Shown in pieces: positions 1-6,998 of a DNA stretch of 33,451 nucleotides. The notes below the pieces were generated by a model. That model was given only the letters and a program-made list of their open reading frames with translations, was not told the origin of the DNA and ran no database searches. This DNA is from Patescibacteria group bacterium (GTDB lineage: Bacteria > Patescibacteriota > Patescibacteriia > Magasanikbacterales > UBA922), in contig JAHJGG010000059.1 of assembly GCA_018824545.1 (NCBI GenBank), positions 1 through 33,451 of the forward strand. Direction: 5' to 3'. Position 1 is the first letter of the stretch, and each line of letters opens with the position of its first letter. The translations under genes were made by a program, and so were the position numbers.

Positions 1-1230
1 CAAGCGACAACACATAGAACGCACATCAGCCGGGTCCAGATCAGAATTGATAAAATTTTGAAAATATGGAGTACCATACTTGGCAGTCATCTCAAACAAC
101 GGTAGATTCTTTGGATCATCCCAATCAAAATCATCTGTAACATTGTAAGTAGGAATTGGAAAAGTAAATGTTCTACCCTTGGCATCCCCATGAGTCATAA
201 CTTCTATAAATGCCTTGTTTACAATATCTAACTGTGGTTGTAATTCACCAAAAGTATATGCATAAGGTTCTCCTCCCATCACAAGTCGTTTGTCTTTTAG
301 ATCATCTGGCACATTCCAATCAAGTGTGATATTGGTAAATGGTGTCTGTGTCCCCCATCTAGATGGAATATTGAGATTGAAAACAAAAGACTGAATATTT
401 TGATAAACAAATTTATAAACTGAATCATAAACAAAATCTTCTCTTTCTTTGTCTGTTGAAAACTGAGTGTTCATTTTTTTTATATCTTCCCTTATCTCCA
501 ATTCATATTTTTTTACATATGGTGACATGTAAGTATCAAAACTAGAAAAAGCTTGTGCTCCTGCCCATTCATTTTGCAAAGTGCCAAGAAAATTAATCAT
601 CTGTGCCACAGCAGAACTCAAATGTTTTGGTGGCTTTGACTCTACCTTTTCTGAGACTCCATTAAAACCTTCTTCTAGAAGCGCTCGTAGGCTCCAACCA
701 GCGCAGTAACCAGAAAACATGTCTAGATCATGCACATGCATATCCCCGTTGCGGTGAGCCTCTCCAATAGCCTTTGGGTATATATGAGAAAGCCAATAAT
801 TTGCAATCACCTTGCCAGCAGTATTCAAAATCATTCCACCAAGAGAATATCCCTGATTAGAATTGGCATTTACCCTCCAATCAAGCTTGTCCAAATATTC
901 TGAAATAGTCTTGTCCACCTCTACTACCACCTGTTTGTCAGCTCTCGACTCATTTCGTTTTTGCCTGTATAAAATATAAGCCCTTGCAATCTCACTATAA
1001 CCATACTGAATGAGCATATCCTCTACCACATCCTGAATCTCCTCCACACTAGGTATCTTGTCCTGAAAAATATCTTCTAACTGGGTCACGACATCTCTTG
1101 TCAGGGTAAAAGCAACAGCTGGATCAGAGTTTTCTACTGCTGAGCTAGCCTTAGATATTGCAGTCTCAATCTTCTTTATGTCAAAATCAACAATTGAACC
1201 ATTTCGCTTTTGAATCTTATAAATTGGCAT
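1..1230 (-). CDS. nrdD: Anaerobic ribonucleoside-triphosphate reductase, N-terminal part (runs off window)
   Basis: Class III ribonucleotide reductase large subunit, which reduces NTPs to dNTPs with a glycyl radical under anoxia. The visible 410 codons begin MPIYKIQKRNG and open with an ATP-cone-like allosteric domain (about residues 1-90). The catalytic barrel follows, with NQGYSLGGMILNTAGK, GDMHVHDLD and, at the window edge, DVRSMCCRL, a cysteine-pair motif characteristic of NrdD. The C-terminal zinc site and glycyl-radical loop lie outside the window. The start ATG (1228-1230) is the natural one because the ATP cone begins there; no clear Shine-Dalgarno is visible. Upstream are a TATAAT at 1333-1338 (minus sense) and one DnaA-box-like site at 1460-1468; I saw no convincing NrdR box. 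The activase nrdG would be expected nearby but is not visible. Family assignment is secure. Confidence 0.93.
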   Translation of the reverse strand, partial: MPIYKIQKRNGSIVDFDIKKIETAISKASSAVENSDPAVAFTLTRDVVTQLEDIFQDKIPSVEEIQDVVEDMLIQYGYSEIARAYILYRQKRNESRADKQVVVEVDKTISEYLDKLDWRVNANSNQGYSLGGMILNTAGKVIANYWLSHIYPKAIGEAHRNGDMHVHDLDMFSGYCAGWSLRALLEEGFNGVSEKVESKPPKHLSSAVAQMINFLGTLQNEWAGAQAFSSFDTYMSPYVKKYELEIREDIKKMNTQFSTDKEREDFVYDSVYKFVYQNIQSFVFNLNIPSRWGTQTPFTNITLDWNVPDDLKDKRLVMGGEPYAYTFGELQPQLDIVNKAFIEVMTHGDAKGRTFTFPIPTYNVTDDFDWDDPKNLPLFEMTAKYGTPYFQNFINSDLDPADVRSMCCRL

Positions 1231-1243
1231 AGTGTTATAGGTA

Positions 1244-1312
1244 TTAGGTAATTAGGTTTTAGGTTTTAGGTTTTAGGTTTTAGGTTTTAGGTTTTAGGTG
1301 TTAGGTGTTAGG
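1244..1312. repeat. TTTTAGG heptanucleotide tandem array
   Basis: Six perfect TTTTAGG units run from 1257 to 1298, followed by two TGTTAGG units and preceded by degenerate ATTAGG words. The array sits directly upstream of the nrdD start codon on the opposite sense. The unit is close to plant-type telomeric TTTAGGG, but the setting is an ordinary bacterial spacer. Confidence 0.95.
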
Positions 1313-1502
1313 ATTTTTCTGTAAGAGACATAATTATAACACATCAATTTAGTCTCTCATAATATTAAACACTTGAGACCAAAAAAGGTGTCAAATGAGA
1401 GAAAATTTTTTCTTTTGAGTCGCAAAAGTATGAAAAAAGTTGGTTTGAAAATTATAAACTGTGGATAAGATTATTAGAATTATTGTTTTTTGTCAATAAC
1501 AA

Positions 1503-1536
1503 AAACCCAGCTCACCAAATTTGGCGAGCTGGGTTT
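1503..1536 (-). terminator. Rho-independent terminator of nusA
   Basis: An 11-bp perfect stem (AAACCCAGCTC with GAGCTGGGTTT) closes a loop that is itself nearly self-complementary (CCAAATTTGG). On the minus strand the 3' arm ends in a short T run. It lies 35 bp beyond the nusA stop. Confidence 0.85.
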
Positions 1537-1570
1537 CTATTTACTGTTTACCACTTATTGCTTGCTCTGC

Positions 1571-3091
1571 TTACTCCTTACCTTCTTCTTTCTCTTCTTC
1601 GACCTTCTCTTCATCAGGTTCAATCGATTCTTCCATTACCACTTCTTCTGTAGATTCTGCATCAGTCGCAGTTTCAAGTTTCTTATTTCCAGTTTCATCT
1701 TCTTTTTCCTCAATCTTATCTACTACCAATTCTTCTTTCTTTTCATCGTCCTTTAAATCTTCGTCACTTTGCTCCTTTACGACTTCCTCCTCTTTAACAA
1801 CCGATTTAACGCTCGCATCAGTAAGCCTTTCTATCAGCTCATCTTTCTTTCCAGTAATTGGCAAATCCTTTTCTTTTAACAACTCTTTTAGCTCAGCCAC
1901 CTTCATCTTGCTATAATCTACACCTTCTGCCTCTGCAATTATTTCTCCCTCTGGACTCTCTTCAACTACATTTACAGTCCAACCTGTAAGAGTCGCAGCC
2001 AGACGAACATTCTGACCTCCACGACCAATTGCCAAAGAAAACTGATCTCCTGCTACTACTACAGTAGCCTTCATTTCCTTTTCATCCAGCTTTACTGCCG
2101 TTACTTTTGCAGGAGACAGGGAATTTTTTATAAATTCTACTGCATCATCACTGTACTGAATCACATCAATTTTTTCTCCGCCAAGCCCTTCTATAATTGT
2201 ATTGATACGACTACCTCTCTGACCAATACAAGAACCAATTGGATCAATAGTATCATCGTCCGTAAAAACTGCAACTTTTGATCTATTGCCTGCGTCCCTT
2301 GCAATGGCTTTTACAACCACTTTCCCTTCCTCAATTTCTGGAATTTCTTCTGTAAAGATTACCTCTACCATTTTTTTGTCGGAACGAGATAATATAATTT
2401 CAGGCCCTCTATCACCCATTTGAACTTTTGATACAAAAAACTTCATCTTTGCTCCAGGGCGATATTGATCAGAACGAACCTGATCACTAACTGGCAAAAC
2501 TCCGTTAATCTTTCCCAAATCTATCATTACAGTTCCGTTTTTTTCTCTACGATGAACTACTCCCTGCACAATCTTGCCGTCTTGATCTTTGAAACCTTCA
2601 AAAACATTGTTGCGTTCTGCTTCTCGCAATTTTTGTATAATAACCTGCTTGGCAGTTTGAGCTGCCATACGACCAAAGTCTCCAGGCACTTCCAAAGAGA
2701 TTTCCAAAACTTCTCCCAATTTGGCAGTCTTTTTAACTTCCTTTGCCTCTTTCATCATTATTTGAGTTTTTGGATTAAAACGAGCCAAATCATCTACTTC
2801 TTCTTCACTAATTTCTCGACCTTCTTTGTGAGCCTGCTCACGCCTTTCAGATAACTTCTCTTGATCAGCTTCTAGAGTTTCTTCGTCAACATCTTCTACC
2901 ACTTCTTTTACATCCCAAGCCTGAATATCGCTAGTTTCAGGATCAAATTTTATTTTAATATTTTGTTGGCGATTGCCAAAATCCTTGCGGTAAGCTGCAC
3001 CCAAGGCTGTTTCTACTGCTTCCATAACCACTTCATATTGAAGTCCTTTCTCGTCACAGATTAGTTGTATCATTTTTGTTGTTTCGCTCAT
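1571..3091 (-). CDS. nusA: Transcription termination/antitermination factor NusA with C-terminal SAP domain
   Basis: NusA binds RNA polymerase and nascent RNA, modulating pausing, intrinsic termination and antitermination. Domain order in 506 residues: N-terminal RNAP-binding domain (1-165) with a charged insertion at about 66-108 that E. coli NusA lacks; S1 domain (about 168-237, GKIVQGVV...DRGPEIILSRS); KH1 (about 240-330, with GSCIGQRGSRI); KH2 (about 347-375, with AIGRGGQNVRLA). Instead of E. coli-type acidic repeats it has a SAP-like motif (393-427, MKVAELKELLKEKDLPITGKKDELIERL pattern: helix-turn-helix with conserved leucines and G-K) and then an extremely Glu/Asp/Val-rich tail (428-506). 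The usual partners rimP and infB are absent. It has its own promoter (3159-3187) and a leader hairpin (3127-3145). Identification is certain; the SAP call rests on motif reading. Confidence 0.97.
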   Translation of the reverse strand: MSETTKMIQLICDEKGLQYEVVMEAVETALGAAYRKDFGNRQQNIKIKFDPETSDIQAWDVKEVVEDVDEETLEADQEKLSERREQAHKEGREISEEEVDDLARFNPKTQIMMKEAKEVKKTAKLGEVLEISLEVPGDFGRMAAQTAKQVIIQKLREAERNNVFEGFKDQDGKIVQGVVHRREKNGTVMIDLGKINGVLPVSDQVRSDQYRPGAKMKFFVSKVQMGDRGPEIILSRSDKKMVEVIFTEEIPEIEEGKVVVKAIARDAGNRSKVAVFTDDDTIDPIGSCIGQRGSRINTIIEGLGGEKIDVIQYSDDAVEFIKNSLSPAKVTAVKLDEKEMKATVVVAGDQFSLAIGRGGQNVRLAATLTGWTVNVVEESPEGEIIAEAEGVDYSKMKVAELKELLKEKDLPITGKKDELIERLTDASVKSVVKEEEVVKEQSDEDLKDDEKKEELVVDKIEEKEDETGNKKLETATDAESTEEVVMEESIEPDEEKVEEEKEEGKE

Positions 3092-3111
3092 ATAAATTTT
3101 TATTAGTTAAT

Positions 3112-3145
3112 TTTTGTAAAAGAAAAAGCAGTCTAATAGACTACT
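3112..3145 (-). terminator. Terminator-like hairpin in the nusA leader (possible attenuator)
   Basis: Just downstream of the predicted nusA transcription start, a 7-bp stem (AGTAGTC with GACTGCT, one G-U) with a five-base loop is followed on the minus strand by TTTTCTTTT, the layout of an intrinsic terminator. It lies about 35 bp ahead of the nusA ATG. Attenuation is an inference. Confidence 0.5.
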
Positions 3146-3158
3146 TTATACTGATAAC

Positions 3159-3187
3159 ATCATAGCACATAAATATAATGCTGTCAA
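3159..3187 (-). promoter_or_regulatory. Sigma-70-type promoter of nusA
   Basis: On the minus strand: TTGACA (3182-3187), 17-bp spacer, TATGAT (3159-3164). The predicted start is near 3152, giving a leader of about 60 nt. Confidence 0.8.
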
Positions 3188-3251
3188 ATCTCAGTCTTGT
3201 ACAATACAAAATAATACTAACCATAATATATGTTTTTATTACCTATTTATT

Positions 3252-3411
3252 AACACCTTGGGGGGTCCGGGGGCGCAATTGTTTGAGCCCCCAATACTAG
3301 TATTACCATATTTTACTATGTAAAAAGGGGCGAGTTTTGCGCCCCAGGGACTTTTTGGTACTTTTTGGTCACAAAAAGTACAAACACAAATATTGTCCAT
3401 TACTCAATCTT
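3252..3411. repeat. 160-bp interspersed hairpin-rich repeat, copy 1
   Basis: About 95% identical to 5411-5569 in the same orientation: six substitutions and one indel by direct alignment. It contains three potential hairpins: GGGGGC/GCCCCC, GGGGCG/CGCCCC, and a perfect 10-bp GTACTTTTTG/CAAAAAGTAC stem around a GTCA loop. Weaker similarity continues on both sides. No ORF or transposase is associated. Together with its flanks it fills the 440-bp gap between nusA and yraN; the rest of that gap shows only AT-rich sequence. Confidence 0.93.
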
Positions 3412-3531
3412 GGTATCTATGACGTTTGGTTGAGCCATAATTTAAATCCAAGAGCTTCGCTTTAACCAAATACTTCCAAATATTTGTTGGTTATAAAAAA
3501 ATCTTTGTCCCAACCCACCAAAATCTAATAT

Positions 3532-3939
3532 CTATTCAATCGGAATCTCGTATTTTTTAAAATTAACCTTACTACTCCTTTTATCCAAATAAACGCTAAC
3601 CTGTTCAAACTGAATTGGATTACTATCCAAATCAATATTATTATTCAAACAATATTGCCAAGCAGTCTTTTTAAAACTTATCATTTTATTCTCCTTCTTC
3701 GTAGCCCTCTCAGCACTACCTTCACCATAACTACGAGTCTTTACTTCTACAAAGCATAGCGTATCTCCAAAATGATGTTTATTTTGTCTAGCAATAATAT
3801 CAATCTCTCCAACCTTTTTTCCTCTCTCACCATGAATTGTAAAATTGCGTTCAACTATCTGGTAATCATTGCGAATCAAAAAAAGAGCGGCCTGCTCTTC
3901 GCCCCAATCGCCGAGTTTTTGTTTCTCTGTGCGTGACAT
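3532..3939 (-). CDS. yraN: YraN/UPF0102 family protein
   Basis: Small protein with a predicted restriction-endonuclease-like fold. From the chosen start (MSRTEKQKLGDWGEE) it is 135 residues, the normal family length. Family signatures are visible: GEEQAALFLIRNDYQIVERNF, then GEIDIIARQ and LCFVEVKTRS, the (D/E)-x-K nuclease-like core, and a helical ATKKENKMISFKKTAWQYC segment. A further in-frame 35-codon extension upstream exists but it is encoded inside the inverted repeat at 3943-4025 and is not part of the family, so I reject it. The start ATG lies three bases past that inverted repeat and has no visible ribosome-binding site. Cellular role is not settled for the family; a nuclease or repair function is inferred from the fold only. 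Confidence 0.88.
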   Translation of the reverse strand: MSRTEKQKLGDWGEEQAALFLIRNDYQIVERNFTIHGERGKKVGEIDIIARQNKHHFGDTLCFVEVKTRSYGEGSAERATKKENKMISFKKTAWQYCLNNNIDLDSNPIQFEQVSVYLDKRSSKVNFKKYEIPIE

Positions 3940-3942
3940 ATG

Positions 3943-4025
3943 ATTACGGATTACGGATAACACGGAGTTACTGATAATATAATTTTTAATAAATCCGTAC
4001 CTCCGTGTTATCCGTAATCCGTAAT
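3943..4025. repeat. Perfect 25-bp inverted repeat abutting the yraN start
   Basis: Left arm 3943-3967 and right arm 4001-4025 are exact reverse complements over 25 bp, separated by 33 bp. Each arm contains the word ATTACGG twice. The right arm reaches the methyltransferase stop region, and the left arm ends three bases before the yraN ATG. In a transcript through this junction the helix would sit immediately upstream of the yraN start codon. Confidence 0.97.
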
Positions 4026-4603
4026 TAAATTTTGTACAAAACAACCCCCTTATGATAAGGCCCTACATCAAATTCTTCTTGCAAAGCATAACCGTGTAAA
4101 CCAGACCAGCGTTTGATATCTTCAAAATCTACAAAACGAGCATCATCTGGTCCAAATTTTAGACCTTTTTTATACCAGTCAACTACGACAAGTCTTGCTT
4201 TATCTTTTAGTAAACGATGAATTTCCTCTAGAATAGCATGGCGGTTATTGGATTGATCCAAAACATTAACCAAAAATCCAACATCTATACTACTATCCGG
4301 TATTGCAGTTTTTCCTATCTTTTCCAAATCAGCCCAAATCGGATGAATATTGTGTAGAGCACTGATTGAAGCATTTTTTTTGACATTCTCCAGTATGTTT
4401 TTCATTACATCCACGGCATACACCACTCCTCTGTCACCAATAATAGGAGAAGCTGGAAACACTATATGATTTGTACGCCCACAACCAAAATCAGCAATAT
4501 GCATACCAGCTTGCAATTGCGCTTTTTGAAATAACAGGTAGGGATCTACCATTTGATTTCCAGTGTGATTCATACGCACGTCAACATCAAAACACAACAA
4601 CAT
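4025..4603 (-). CDS. Class I SAM-dependent methyltransferase
   Basis: 192-residue Rossmann-fold methyltransferase of the UbiE/Methyltransf_11 type. Motif I is ADFGCGRTNHI (about 38-48), followed by VVYAVDVMKN (acidic residue for the ribose) and WADLEK; the post-I region IDVGFLVNVLDQ and EEIHRLLKDKARLVVVDW complete the core. Compared with canonical GxGxG the loop reads GCGRT, so the second glycine position is changed. The first ATG (4603) is favoured over an internal Met at residue 11 because AAGGTG stands five bases ahead of it. The substrate cannot be read from sequence. The stop overlaps the edge of the inverted repeat before yraN. Confidence 0.8.
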   Translation of the reverse strand: MLLCFDVDVRMNHTGNQMVDPYLLFQKAQLQAGMHIADFGCGRTNHIVFPASPIIGDRGVVYAVDVMKNILENVKKNASISALHNIHPIWADLEKIGKTAIPDSSIDVGFLVNVLDQSNNRHAILEEIHRLLKDKARLVVVDWYKKGLKFGPDDARFVDFEDIKRWSGLHGYALQEEFDVGPYHKGVVLYKI

Positions 4604-4612
4604 TACAACACC

Positions 4613-4966
4613 TTATAAAGATTTGGCAAGATTTAATTCGGACCACAACATTGCTCCAATTTCTTCTGCCATATTTATAAGTTTATCATAATCTTCCTGT
4701 AAGATATAGCTTTCTGTATAACAAAAATAAATTAAATATTTTGACTCTTTTAATGACCCGTAGGAATTTTCATAATACTGTACTTTGCAACCCGGTTTAA
4801 ATCTAGCATAGCCTTCTATATAATTTAAAATTACTGACATGCCTGCCCTACGCAACTGTGACCTCACCCCAAACAACTCATCAGAAGGAAAATCTCTACT
4901 CACCTTATATACAAGTTTAATAAATAAATGCATCTTCAGCTTTAATTGATCCTGAAATTTTGTCAT
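4613..4966 (-). CDS. Four-helix bundle protein (S23/IVP family)
   Basis: 117 residues from MTKFQDQLKLKMHLF. The pattern matches the four-helix-bundle family first noted in 23S rRNA intervening sequences: an initial helix ending VYKVSRDFP, then DELFGVRSQLRRAGMSVILNYIEGYAR, then a helix beginning YYENSYGSLKESKYLIYF and a C-terminal helix. The molecular function of this family is unknown. An in-frame upstream extension to 5032 exists, but it is encoded by a word-repeat spacer (4974-5006, GTGCTGTTGTGCTGTTGCG) and lacks family similarity, so the start at 4966 is preferred. It lies 9 bp upstream of the methyltransferase gene and may be cotranscribed with it. There is no rRNA gene nearby. Confidence 0.8.
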   Translation of the reverse strand: MTKFQDQLKLKMHLFIKLVYKVSRDFPSDELFGVRSQLRRAGMSVILNYIEGYARFKPGCKVQYYENSYGSLKESKYLIYFCYTESYILQEDYDKLINMAEEIGAMLWSELNLAKSL

Positions 4967-5009
4967 ACTACTAGTGTTGACGTGCTGTTGTGCTGTTGCG
5001 CTGAAGTGA

Positions 5010-5252
5010 TTAGAAATTAAATAGTGTGCCAAAAGTATTCATAATAAAAGGACCGAGAAGTCCAGTGACTCCCATCATTGAGACAAAAATCAAGAGGACA
5101 CCAATCAATTTGTACATTAATCTAGTACCACCACTACTACCCAAATGAGTCTCGGCCCAAGAACTACTACCAAATGCCTGCACAATCCATTCTGTTTTTA
5201 TTACCATCATCGTACCAATTAATACACCCAAAATACCAAAAAAATATTTCAT
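5010..5252 (-). CDS. Small two-helix membrane protein
   Basis: 80 residues with two hydrophobic segments: residues 3-20 (YFFGILGVLIGTMMVIK) and about 45-66 (MYKLIGVLLIFVSMMGVTGLLG). A polar Gly/Ser-rich loop carrying SSSWAETHLGSSGGTR lies between them. No catalytic motif is visible and I do not recognise a named family. The composition and clean start and stop support a real gene. Its 3' end overlaps the in-frame extension of the neighbouring four-helix-bundle ORF, which supports the shorter start of that gene. A word array (5266-5296) stands just upstream where a promoter or ribosome-binding site would be expected, and no Shine-Dalgarno is seen. Confidence 0.65.
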   Translation of the reverse strand: MKYFFGILGVLIGTMMVIKTEWIVQAFGSSSWAETHLGSSGGTRLMYKLIGVLLIFVSMMGVTGLLGPFIMNTFGTLFNF

Positions 5253-5265
5253 AATAATACTAGGA

Positions 5266-5296
5266 CTTAAGATTTAAGATTTAAGATTGAAAGATT
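5266..5296. repeat. AGATTTAA word array
   Basis: Direct repetition with an 8-bp period (TTAAGATTTAAGATTTAAG, then GATTGAAAGATT) immediately upstream of the small membrane protein gene. The gap 5253-5696 otherwise holds repeat copy 2 and the rplS terminator; I see nothing else in it. Confidence 0.8.
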
Positions 5297-5410
5297 ACAA
5301 AATTATTATATCACTTTTTTACAATCAAAACCACCCGCTTAAACGCTGATGGTTTGTATATTTCCAATTACACCAACTAAAACACAAATGATATGTTTTT
5401 TTTATTTCTA

Positions 5411-5569
5411 AACACCTTGGGGGTCCGGGGGAGCAATTGTTTGAGCCCCCAATACTAGTAATACCATATTTTACTATGTAAGAAGGGGCGAGTTTTGCGC
5501 CCCAGGGACTTTTTGGTACTTTTTGGTCACAAAAAGTACAACCACAAATATTGACCGTTACTCAATCTT
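5411..5569. repeat. 160-bp interspersed hairpin-rich repeat, copy 2
   Basis: Second copy of the element at 3252-3411, same orientation, about 95% identical. Several differences lie outside the three hairpin stems, and the 10-bp GTACTTTTTG/CAAAAAGTAC stem is unchanged. The copy lies about 130 bp beyond the rplS stop codon. Confidence 0.93.
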
Positions 5570-5661
5570 AAATTATATGGTATTTTAAAAACCAATTCGA
5601 ATCCAAAACTTCACTTTAAACGAGTTGCCCAGTTTACGCTGGAGATTTTTAATTAAAACAA

Positions 5662-5683
5662 AAAGAGCCCTCTCGGACTCTTT
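5662..5683 (-). terminator. Terminator of rplS
   Basis: On the minus strand AAAGAGTCC pairs with GGGCTCTTT (one G-U) around GAGA, followed by a T-rich tail. It starts 14 bp past the rplS stop. Confidence 0.85.
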
Positions 5684-5696
5684 TTTAATCTTTATA

Positions 5697-6026
5697 CTAA
5701 ACCTTCTTCTTTACTTCTTTCAAACGTTTTTTTGAAGTACGCAAGTAAAGAGGTTTGGACTGCCTTACTCTCATCTGACGAACAAGTTCAATTTTTTCTA
5801 CAATAGGAGAATGTATTGGGAATATTTTTTCTACACCAATACCACCAGACATTTTTCGAACAGTTACAGTAGCACCATTTTCTTTACCATGCTTCACTGC
5901 CAAAATTTGACCCTCGAAAATCTGAATACGTTCTTTTTCTTCTCCTTTGGTATTTTTTTCTTTAATTTTTTGGTGAACTTTTACAATCATTCCTGATTTG
6001 AGTTCAAGACGAATATCTTCTGCCAT
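5697..6026 (-). CDS. rplS: 50S ribosomal protein L19
   Basis: 109 residues, normal L19 length. L19 sits at the 30S-50S interface. Diagnostic segments are [62 protein letters not shown] and the basic C-terminal [19 protein letters not shown]. The gene stands alone with its own terminator; in many bacteria it follows rpsP, rimM and trmD, which are absent here. A spacer of word repeats (6098-6175) lies upstream. Confidence 0.97.
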   Translation of the reverse strand: MAEDIRLELKSGMIVKVHQKIKEKNTKGEEKERIQIFEGQILAVKHGKENGATVTVRKMSGGIGVEKIFPIHSPIVEKIELVRQMRVRQSKPLYLRTSKKRLKEVKKKV

Positions 6027-6097
6027 ATTATCTTTTTATTAATTTATGAGAGGTCGAAGATTGTTCATTCGACATCATTGTCACTTTAGTTTATAAG

Positions 6098-6175
6098 TAT
6101 CACCCTATCACTTTATCACTTGGAATTACGCAGTGATTAAGTAATCAGGTGATAAGGTATTCGGGTATTCAAGTG
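6098..6175. repeat. TATCAC/GTGATA word hairpin between gmk and rplS
   Basis: Left half repeats TATCAC (CACCCTATCACTTTATCACT). Right half repeats its complement (CAGTGATTAAGTAATCAGG, GTGATAAGG, AAGTGATTA). The spacer can therefore fold back on itself imperfectly. Confidence 0.7.
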
Positions 6176-6195
6176 ATTAACGTGGGCTTAGTTTA

Positions 6196-6786
6196 CTATA
6201 ATGTATCTTTTTTGTCAATAGATATAACACTTTCAATTATTTCTCTAACTTTAGAGACTGACTCGTCAAACTTTCCATCTTCATTCTCCACCACAAAATC
6301 ATAAACATCCTTATATTTTAGCCATTCTTTGGTATAGGCCATTCTCTCTGCCACATATTCATCTGACACATTATCTCTACGTCTAATTCTATTTTCCAAT
6401 ACCTCGAGAGGGGCATTTATAAAGATCGCCATAATCTCTGGCATTAGTTTTTTGGCATAAATTACACCTTTATATTCAATTTTCCAAATACCAATCTTGC
6501 CACTATTTTTTATTCGTTCAATTTCTTCAAAGGTAACACCATAATATTGTCCATTATATTCTTCTGCATATTCAAAAAACCTGCCATCAGCAATACCTTC
6601 TTTAAAATCTTCGCGGGTTATAAAATAATAAGGATCTCCCTGAGATTCTCTGGCTCTCATCTCACGTGTACTAGTGGTAATAACACGCTCAATTGGCATT
6701 TGCTTTGCCAAGGCATTGATAATACTATCCTCACCTGCGCCCGACGGACCAGAGATGATGATTATGGGTTGTTGTTTTGTCTCCAT
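6196..6786 (-). CDS. gmk: Guanylate kinase-like protein with altered P-loop
   Basis: 196 residues from METKQQP. Guanylate kinase converts GMP and ATP to GDP and ADP. The GMP-binding face is intact: TTSTREMRARE, DPYYFITREDF, FFEYAEEYNGQYYGV, and a C-terminal RIRRRDN lid. The Walker A is not canonical: it reads GPSGAGEDS, so the invariant Lys is Glu and the next residue Asp (residues 19-20). The sequence is otherwise free of frameshifts or decay. The longer ORF would begin at a TTG six codons upstream (6804); the ATG at 6786 is preferred because family similarity begins there. No Shine-Dalgarno is seen. Either this is an active variant that uses another residue for the phosphates, or it has altered function. 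Confidence 0.85.
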   Translation of the reverse strand: METKQQPIIIISGPSGAGEDSIINALAKQMPIERVITTSTREMRARESQGDPYYFITREDFKEGIADGRFFEYAEEYNGQYYGVTFEEIERIKNSGKIGIWKIEYKGVIYAKKLMPEIMAIFINAPLEVLENRIRRRDNVSDEYVAERMAYTKEWLKYKDVYDFVVENEDGKFDESVSKVREIIESVISIDKKDTL

Positions 6787-6831
6787 ACATTTATATATAT
6801 TCAATCTTATATTTTACTTTCATTACTTGAT

Positions 6832-6974
6832 ATTGTTAAATTGTTATATTACTATGAAACATATAAAAGAATCTTATGTGTAATTTCAAATAAATATTAT
6901 CCAAACAATACATATATACATATATACATATATATGTAACATGACAATTTAACAATTTAACAATGTAACAATGG
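6832..6974. repeat. Inverted word arrays in the gmk-rluD spacer
   Basis: ATTGTTAAATTGTTA near 6832-6846 is complemented by TAACAATTTAACAAT words at 6944-6974 (repeated AATTTAACA units). Between them is an 8-bp-period array of ACATATAT (6910-6933). The 212-bp gap 6787-6998 holds no gene. Confidence 0.8.
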
Positions 6975-6998
6975 ATCATTTTAGCAATGAAAAAATTA

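Noticed and set aside
3940-4044. N-terminal extension of YraN
   Set aside because: The 35 extra codons are encoded by the inverted repeat and its loop; family similarity starts at the Met at 3939.
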